From Actinomadura viridilutea (GTDB lineage: Bacteria; Actinomycetota; Actinomycetes; Streptosporangiales; Streptosporangiaceae), in the NCBI GenBank assembly GCA_003001795.1, contig PVNI01000003.1:248001-312000 (forward strand): a DNA stretch of 64,000 nucleotides. Direction: 5' to 3'. The position numbers and the translations under genes were made by a program. The notes under the pieces were generated by a model. The model saw nothing but the letters and a program-made list of their open reading frames with translations. It had not been told where the DNA came from and searched no databases. Positions 59,881 to 64,000 of the stretch are shown here, piece by piece (position 1 is the first letter of the stretch; each line of letters begins with the position of its first letter).

Positions 59881-61044
59881 TCAGCGCACGCCGTAGAGGT
59901 GCTCCAGAGCGAGCTGGTCGAGCCGCTCGAACGCCGCGCCGCGGGCCGCCAGCGCGTCGATGTCCGGGGTGAAGTCACGGACCGACCGCCAGTCCTCGCC
60001 CTCGGCCAGCGTCGGGACGGCGAGCTCGTCCACCCGCGCGGCGCGCAGCGCCTCCTGCACCTCGGGGTCGGCCCGGAACGCCCGCACCTTCTCCCGCAGG
60101 ATGAGCCAGTTGCGCATGCAGCCCTTCGCCGACTCCCACACGCCCTCGTCGTCCTCGGTGCGCGGCGGCTTGAAGTCGAAGTGGATCGGGCCGTCGTAGT
60201 CGCTGTTGTCGATGAGGTCGACCACCCAGAACGCGCCGCGCGCGTTGCCCGCCCCGAACCGCAGGTCCTGGTCGTAGCGCGGGCCGTTCTGCCCGTTCAG
60301 GTCGATGTGGAACAGCTTGCCGTGCCACAGGGCCTGCGCCAGGCCGTGCGCGTAGTTCAGCCCGGCCATCTCCTCGTGCCCGATCTCCGGGTTCAGGCCG
60401 AACAGCTCGGAGTGCTCCAGCTCCTCGATGAACGCCAGCGCGTGCCCGACCGTCGGCAGCAGGATGTCGCCGCGCGGCTCGTTCGGCTTGGGCTCGATCG
60501 CGAACCGGATGTCGTAGCCCTTGTCCAGGACGTAGGAGCCGAGGACGTCGAAGGCCTCCTTATAGCGGTCCAGCGCGGTCCGCACGTCCTTGGCCGCCCC
60601 GGACTCGGCGCCCTCCCGGCCGCCCCAGCACACGTACACCTTGGCGCCCAGCTCGGCGGCCAGGTCGATGTTGTCCATCACCTTGCGCAGCGCGAACCGG
60701 CGCACGTCGCGGTCGTTGGAGGTGAACGCGCCGTCCTTGAAGATCGGGTGGCCGAACAGGTTCGTCGTCGCGGTCGTGACGACCAGGCCGGTCTCGTCCA
60801 GGGCCTTGCGGAACGCGGCGATGCGCTCGTCGCGCTCGGCCGGCGTCGCCTCGAAGGGGAACACGTCGTTGTCGTGGAAGTTGACGCCGTACGCGCCGAT
60901 CTCGGCGAGCTTGCGCACGGCCCGTTCGGCGGGCATCGGCGGCCGCGTGCCGGGGCCGAACACGTCGACGCCCTGCCAGCCCACCGTCCAGATCCCGAAC
61001 GAGAACTTGTCCTCCGGACGAGGGGTGTAGCGGTCCTCGGTCAC
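59881..61044 (-). CDS. xylA: Xylose isomerase
   Basis: 387 residues, the normal actinomycete XylA length. It converts D-xylose to D-xylulose with two divalent metals. Motifs: [29 protein letters not shown] (catalytic His), [35 protein letters not shown] and [12 protein letters not shown] 61044 follows GAGGAGG. It lies 11 bp after xylB in the same operon. Cytoplasmic; feeds xylose released by GH31, GH3 and GH43 into the pentose phosphate pathway. Confidence 0.96.
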   Translation of the reverse strand: MTEDRYTPRPEDKFSFGIWTVGWQGVDVFGPGTRPPMPAERAVRKLAEIGAYGVNFHDNDVFPFEATPAERDERIAAFRKALDETGLVVTTATTNLFGHPIFKDGAFTSNDRDVRRFALRKVMDNIDLAAELGAKVYVCWGGREGAESGAAKDVRTALDRYKEAFDVLGSYVLDKGYDIRFAIEPKPNEPRGDILLPTVGHALAFIEELEHSELFGLNPEIGHEEMAGLNYAHGLAQALWHGKLFHIDLNGQNGPRYDQDLRFGAGNARGAFWVVDLIDNSDYDGPIHFDFKPPRTEDDEGVWESAKGCMRNWLILREKVRAFRADPEVQEALRAARVDELAVPTLAEGEDWRSVRDFTPDIDALAARGAAFERLDQLALEHLYGVR

Positions 61045-61055
61045 GGAATTCCTCC

Positions 61056-62465
61056 TCACGCGTTGTCGGTGCGGTTGCTTCCCCAGGTGGCGGTGGCGTC
61101 GCGCAGCACGCCGTAGCGGGCCCGGACGGACTCCGCGGCCGCCGCGTCCGCGGGGGCGGCCTCGTGCTCGGTGGCGGGGCGGTCGGGCCAGGCGGGCGGC
61201 TCGGGCGTCCCGGCCAGCACCCAGGCGGCCTGCCGGGCGGCGCCGAGCGCCACGTACTCGGCCGGCTCCGGGACGGTCACCGGCGTGCCGAGGATCGCGG
61301 GCGCCAGCGCGCGCACGGCCTCCGACCGCGCCCCGCCGCCGATCAGCAGGGTGCGGCGCGGCCGCACGCCCTGCGCGGCCAGGTGCTCGACCGCGTCGGC
61401 GAGCGAGCACAGCAGCGCCTCGACGGCCGCCCGGGCGATGTTCTCGCGGGTCGCGTTGGACGTGGTCAGCCCCGCGAGCACGCCGGTGGCGTCCGGGCGG
61501 TCGGGGGTGCGCTCGCCGTCCAGGTACGGCAGCAGCGTCAGCCCGCCCGCGCCCGGCTCGGCCGCCAGCGCCAGCCGCGACAGCTCGTCCAGGTCGGCGC
61601 CGATCATCGCGGCGGCCGAGGTCAGGATGCGCGCGGCGTTCAGCGTGCACACCAGCGGCAGGAACCGGCCGGTCGCGTCGGCGAACCCGGCGACCAGCCC
61701 GGACGGGTCGGCGGCGGGCCGGTCGGCGACCGCGAACGCCGTGCCCGACGTGCCGATCGACAGCACCACGTCGCCCTCGCGCAGCCCGAGCCCGAGCGCG
61801 GCGCCCATGTTGTCGCCGGTGCCGGGGCCGATGCGCGCGCCCCACGCCGTCTCGCCCACGGCCTCCGCCGGCGCCGCCACGCGCGGCAGCCGCGGCTCGT
61901 GGCCGAGCGCCTCCGTCACGATCTCCGGCAGGTAGCGGCCCGTCGCGGGGGACCAGTAGCCGGTGCCGGAGGCGTCGCCGCGGTCGGTGACGTACCCGTC
62001 CGCGCCGAGCTTCCAGGTCAGCCAGTCGTGCGGCAGCAGCACGGCGGCGGTGCGGGCGGCGTTGTCGGGCTCGTTCTCGGCCATCCAGCGCAGCTTGGTG
62101 ACGGTGAACGAGGCGACCGGCACCGAGCCGGCCCGCCGCGCCCAGGCCGCGCCGCCGCCCAGCTTCTCCACCAGCGCCCGGGCCTGCGGCGCCGAGCGGG
62201 TGTCGTTCCACAGCAGCGCGGGGCGGATCACCTCACCGTCCTCGTCCAGGGCCACCATGCCGTGCTGCTGCGCGGCCACCGCCACGGCGTCGGCGCGCTC
62301 CAGCAGCCCGCGGGCCTGGTCGAGGGCATGGCTCCAGTGCCGCGGGTGGCATTCGGTACCGTCGGGGTGGGGCGCGGAGACCTGGTCGACGATCCGGCCG
62401 TCCTCCGCCTGGCAGAGCACCACCTTGGTCGACTGGGTGGAGGAGTCGATCCCGGCGACGAGCAT
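61056..62465 (-). CDS. xylB: Xylulokinase
   Basis: A 469-residue FGGY-family kinase that phosphorylates xylulose with ATP. The phosphate-1 loop is [15 protein letters not shown]; the catalytic Asp lies in [16 protein letters not shown] [10 protein letters not shown]; the second phosphate motif is [13 protein letters not shown]; the adenosine motif is [15 protein letters not shown]. Start ATG 62465 behind GAGGAGG; the longer frame from 62504 would run into the operators. First gene of xylB-xylA, controlled by the operators at 62485-62530. Confidence 0.95.
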   Translation of the reverse strand: MLVAGIDSSTQSTKVVLCQAEDGRIVDQVSAPHPDGTECHPRHWSHALDQARGLLERADAVAVAAQQHGMVALDEDGEVIRPALLWNDTRSAPQARALVEKLGGGAAWARRAGSVPVASFTVTKLRWMAENEPDNAARTAAVLLPHDWLTWKLGADGYVTDRGDASGTGYWSPATGRYLPEIVTEALGHEPRLPRVAAPAEAVGETAWGARIGPGTGDNMGAALGLGLREGDVVLSIGTSGTAFAVADRPAADPSGLVAGFADATGRFLPLVCTLNAARILTSAAAMIGADLDELSRLALAAEPGAGGLTLLPYLDGERTPDRPDATGVLAGLTTSNATRENIARAAVEALLCSLADAVEHLAAQGVRPRRTLLIGGGARSEAVRALAPAILGTPVTVPEPAEYVALGAARQAAWVLAGTPEPPAWPDRPATEHEAAPADAAAAESVRARYGVLRDATATWGSNRTDNA

Positions 62466-62484
62466 GGTCCTCCTCGGGGCTTTG

Positions 62485-62530
62485 CGAAAGCTTTCGACCG
62501 TCAACGCCGAAAGCTTTCGAAACGCTTCGA
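62485..62530. promoter_or_regulatory. Triple operator before xylB
   Basis: Two perfect CGAAAGCTTTCG palindromes at 62485-62496 and 62508-62519, start-to-start 23 bp, are followed by TCGAAACGCTTCGA (62517-62530), 13/14 identical to the xyloglucan box and overlapping the second palindrome by 3 bp. The first lies 19 bp before the ATG, well placed for repression. Confidence 0.7.
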
Positions 62531-62826
62531 CTGCGTGCAGCCTACGACGCCGGTGACCTCCGGCACAACGGACGAAACCGGCCGGATCGCCTGCCCCGCC
62601 CGTCCGCTCCCGCCTCCACTCCCGCCGCCCGCCGACTCCGCCTTACCCCGTCCCGCCGCGATCCGTCCGCGCAGACGGCTCCCCCGCACCGCGGGCCGCC
62701 ATGAGGCCCCGCCCGACCACCGCTCCTTCCGCGACACCGAATCGCCCGCTTTTGCCGATGATCACATCCGGCTTAAAGATCCGCTACAGTGGCCGCAGCC
62801 CGAATCAGACAGAAGGGATGCAGCGG

Positions 62827-63228
62827 GTGGATAAGAATGAGCTCCGGGATTACTGGATGAACCTCCTCCAGAAGGAGGGCTTCCGACCGGAGGTCGACGA
62901 CGACGGCGACATCGTCTTCAAGTTCGAGGGCGGTTGGTACTACATCTTCCCCGGCGAAGATGACATGTACTTCCACCTCATTTACCCCAATTTCTGGCCC
63001 ATCGAGAGCGAGGAGGAGCGGGCCCGCGCGCTGCTCGCCGCCAACGAGGCCACCCGGGAAACGAAAGTCGCCAAAGTCTTCCTGGCCGGCAACGGGGAGA
63101 ACGTGTGGGCGACCGCGGAATTGTTCTGCGGCGACCCGTCGGCCGTCGAGCCGGTGCTCAACCGATGCCTGCGCGCGATCGGCGCCGCCGTGCACATGTT
63201 CCGAGAAAAGATGCGCTCGGATAACTGA
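62827..63228 (+). CDS. YbjN-like protein (type III secretion chaperone-like fold)
   Basis: 133 residues from GTG 62827 (GAAGG 9 bases upstream; ATG 62818 directly abuts that ribosome site). The fold resembles the YbjN/T3SS-chaperone-like family: LRDYWMNLLQKEGFRPEVDDDGDIVFKFEGGWYYIFPGEDDMYFHLIYPNFW, then KVAKVFLAGNGENVWATAELF and VLNRCLRAIGAAVHMFREKM. Such proteins act as small cytoplasmic adaptors or sensors; no partner is visible. Codon bias is weaker than in neighbouring genes. Confidence 0.75.
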   Translation: MDKNELRDYWMNLLQKEGFRPEVDDDGDIVFKFEGGWYYIFPGEDDMYFHLIYPNFWPIESEEERARALLAANEATRETKVAKVFLAGNGENVWATAELFCGDPSAVEPVLNRCLRAIGAAVHMFREKMRSDN

Positions 63229-63721
63229 ACGTCTCGGTGAATCGCTGAGGAGCGCATCGACGACGCCGGGCGGTCACGACTGCGGCGCCCCCGGCATTCC
63301 CATGAGCCGCCGCCCTGCCGGATCCCCGCACACCGTCGGCGGGGCGGCGCGCCCGCCCGCCCCGACACCCGCCGCCTGTCCATGACACCCACGACACGTC
63401 ACCGGCGAGAAGCCACGGCCGCCTTGCACTCCATGCACCGAGGTGACGGGGCGGCGCGCGTTCCCGGCCAGACACCCACCGCCTCCGCAGGACACCGCCA
63501 GGTATACCGCCGACAGCCTGACGATTGCCTCGAATGCGAGGGACACAGTTCACCGACAGGGCCCGCAGCTCCTCGGCGGGGCGCCCCTCGGTCTCCGCGG
63601 CGCGCAGCGCGCTCTCGGCCTCGGCGGCGGCCGCCAACCGCTCCCGGTAGGTCGCGGCCAGCCGCTCGTCGGCGGCGTACCGCTCGGCGACGTCCTTGCT
63701 CACCCGGCGCCCCAAGGCCAT
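63158..63721 (-). CDS. Hypothetical ORF with helical N-terminus running into repeats
   Basis: ATG 63721 has an excellent ribosome site (GAAGGAGGGG, 5 bases upstream). The first 58 residues are a charged helix (MALGRRVSKDVAERYAADER, YRERLAAAAEAESALRAAET). From about residue 59 the frame passes through the degenerate repeats and is Arg/Gly/Trp-rich without family resemblance, and its end overlaps the YbjN-like gene by 71 bp on the other strand. Probably a short real gene that lost its proper end, or chance. Confidence 0.3.
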   Translation of the reverse strand: MALGRRVSKDVAERYAADERLAATYRERLAAAAEAESALRAAETEGRPAEELRALSVNCVPRIRGNRQAVGGIPGGVLRRRWVSGRERAPPRHLGAWSARRPWLLAGDVSWVSWTGGGCRGGRARRPADGVRGSGRAAAHGNAGGAAVVTARRRRCAPQRFTETFSYPSASFLGTCARRRRSRAGIG

Positions 63722-63945
63722 GGCGGTCCCCTCCTTCGTCCGCGGCCGTGACCGGCCGGCGGCGCGCCTTCTCGACCAGGCAGCCGCCGCCTCCGCAGGA
63801 CACCGCCGCGCTGTCACCGACCGCCTGACGATTGCCTCGTGTGCGAGGAACACGGGGCGGACACGCGTCCCCAGACAGGCATTCCCGCCTGCACATGGCA
63901 CTGCCAGGCATGTCACCGACAGCCGAGCGACGGCCGCCCCGTGTC
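63250..63945 (-). repeat. Four degenerate copies of a roughly 75-100 bp element
   Basis: On the minus strand, units near 63865-63945, 63748-63855, 63443-63545 and, more weakly, 63300-63420 share the order CTGTCGGTGAC..., then GGCGGTGTCCTGCGGAGGCG, then a GCGCGCCGCC end; the two middle units also share GAGGCAATCGTCAGGC. Translated, three read like LAVSCGGGGCLAGNARRPV, but frames differ between copies. They surround the hypothetical ORF. It may be a decayed coding repeat or an intergenic repeat element. Confidence 0.5.
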
Positions 63946-64000
63946 TGGGGTCACGGGGCGGCCGTCTGGACCGCGTCCCCCTCCTCTTCAGCACCGACCG

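Noticed and set aside
63250..63945. CRISPR array
   Set aside because: Repeats are long, degenerate and irregularly spaced, with no constant spacers or cas genes.

Overview
The window is high-GC actinomycete DNA: strong G/C third-position bias, GTG/TTG starts, many ATGA/GTGA gene overlaps, Tat signals, family-2 carbohydrate-binding modules (CBM2), and LacI, ECF-sigma and Ser/Thr-kinase genes. The gene set resembles a plant-biomass degrader of the Thermomonosporaceae/Streptosporangiales type. The genus is a guess. No rRNA, tRNA, CRISPR array or insertion sequence was seen.

Layout. 1-6 kb: xylan/xylo-oligosaccharide block (sugar-binding lipoprotein cut by the window edge, divergent LacI regulator, GH3, GH43). 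6-7 kb: two outward-facing gene fragments (cupin, acyl-CoA dehydrogenase) meeting at one breakpoint. 7-9.6 kb: GH74 xyloglucanase. 9.6-13.7 kb: a kip-like set (ycsI-like, pxpB, NRAMP transporter) with a divergent GntR regulator, then a flavin-binding protein. 13.8-21.1 kb: cellulose block (GH48, CebR-like LacI, an LppX-like secreted protein, GH6) with two perfect CebR boxes. 21.3-25.4 kb: LysR regulator, a Gln/Trp-rich repeat protein, a small helical protein and a subtilase with an altered oxyanion residue. 25.4-29.5 kb: a phosphotransferase and a pectin pair (PL1, PL11). 29.9-32.3 kb: an AT-richer island with a membrane-anchored NACHT NTPase and the decayed tail of a second copy. 32.8-48.9 kb: xyloglucan locus (GH29, GH35, GH3, LacI, GH1, GH31, ABC transporter). 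49.3-54.4 kb: ECF sigma factor with a membrane partner, ThuA, a Ser/Thr kinase carrying an extracellular CBM2, and a cellulose-type LPMO. 54.5-62.5 kb: LacI regulator, snapalysin, an uncharacterised three-gene sugar/aldolase operon, xylA and xylB. 62.8-64 kb: a YbjN-like protein and degenerate repeats.

How it works together. GH48, GH6 and the LPMO attack crystalline cellulose. GH74 cuts xyloglucan; the secreted GH35, GH29 and GH3 trim its side chains and backbone ends; the ABC transporter imports oligosaccharides; cytoplasmic GH31 and GH1 finish them; XylA/XylB feed xylose into the pentose phosphate pathway. LacI-type palindromes fall into classes that match this division: TGGGAGCGCTCCCA near cellulose and signalling genes, TCGAAGCGCTTCGA near xyloglucan genes, CGAAA-N2-TTTCG near xylose/xylan genes, and GAAAGCGCTT(T/A)C near the 54.5 and 59.8 kb genes.

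The strongest candidates for undescribed biology are the kinase with an outward-facing CBM2, the ECF sigma/membrane pair whose start lies on a CebR box, and the Gln/Trp-rich repeat protein with its helical partner and subtilase. Three single-base indels (two in PL11, one in GH29) and the 6.26-kb breakpoint are either sequence errors or real decay.
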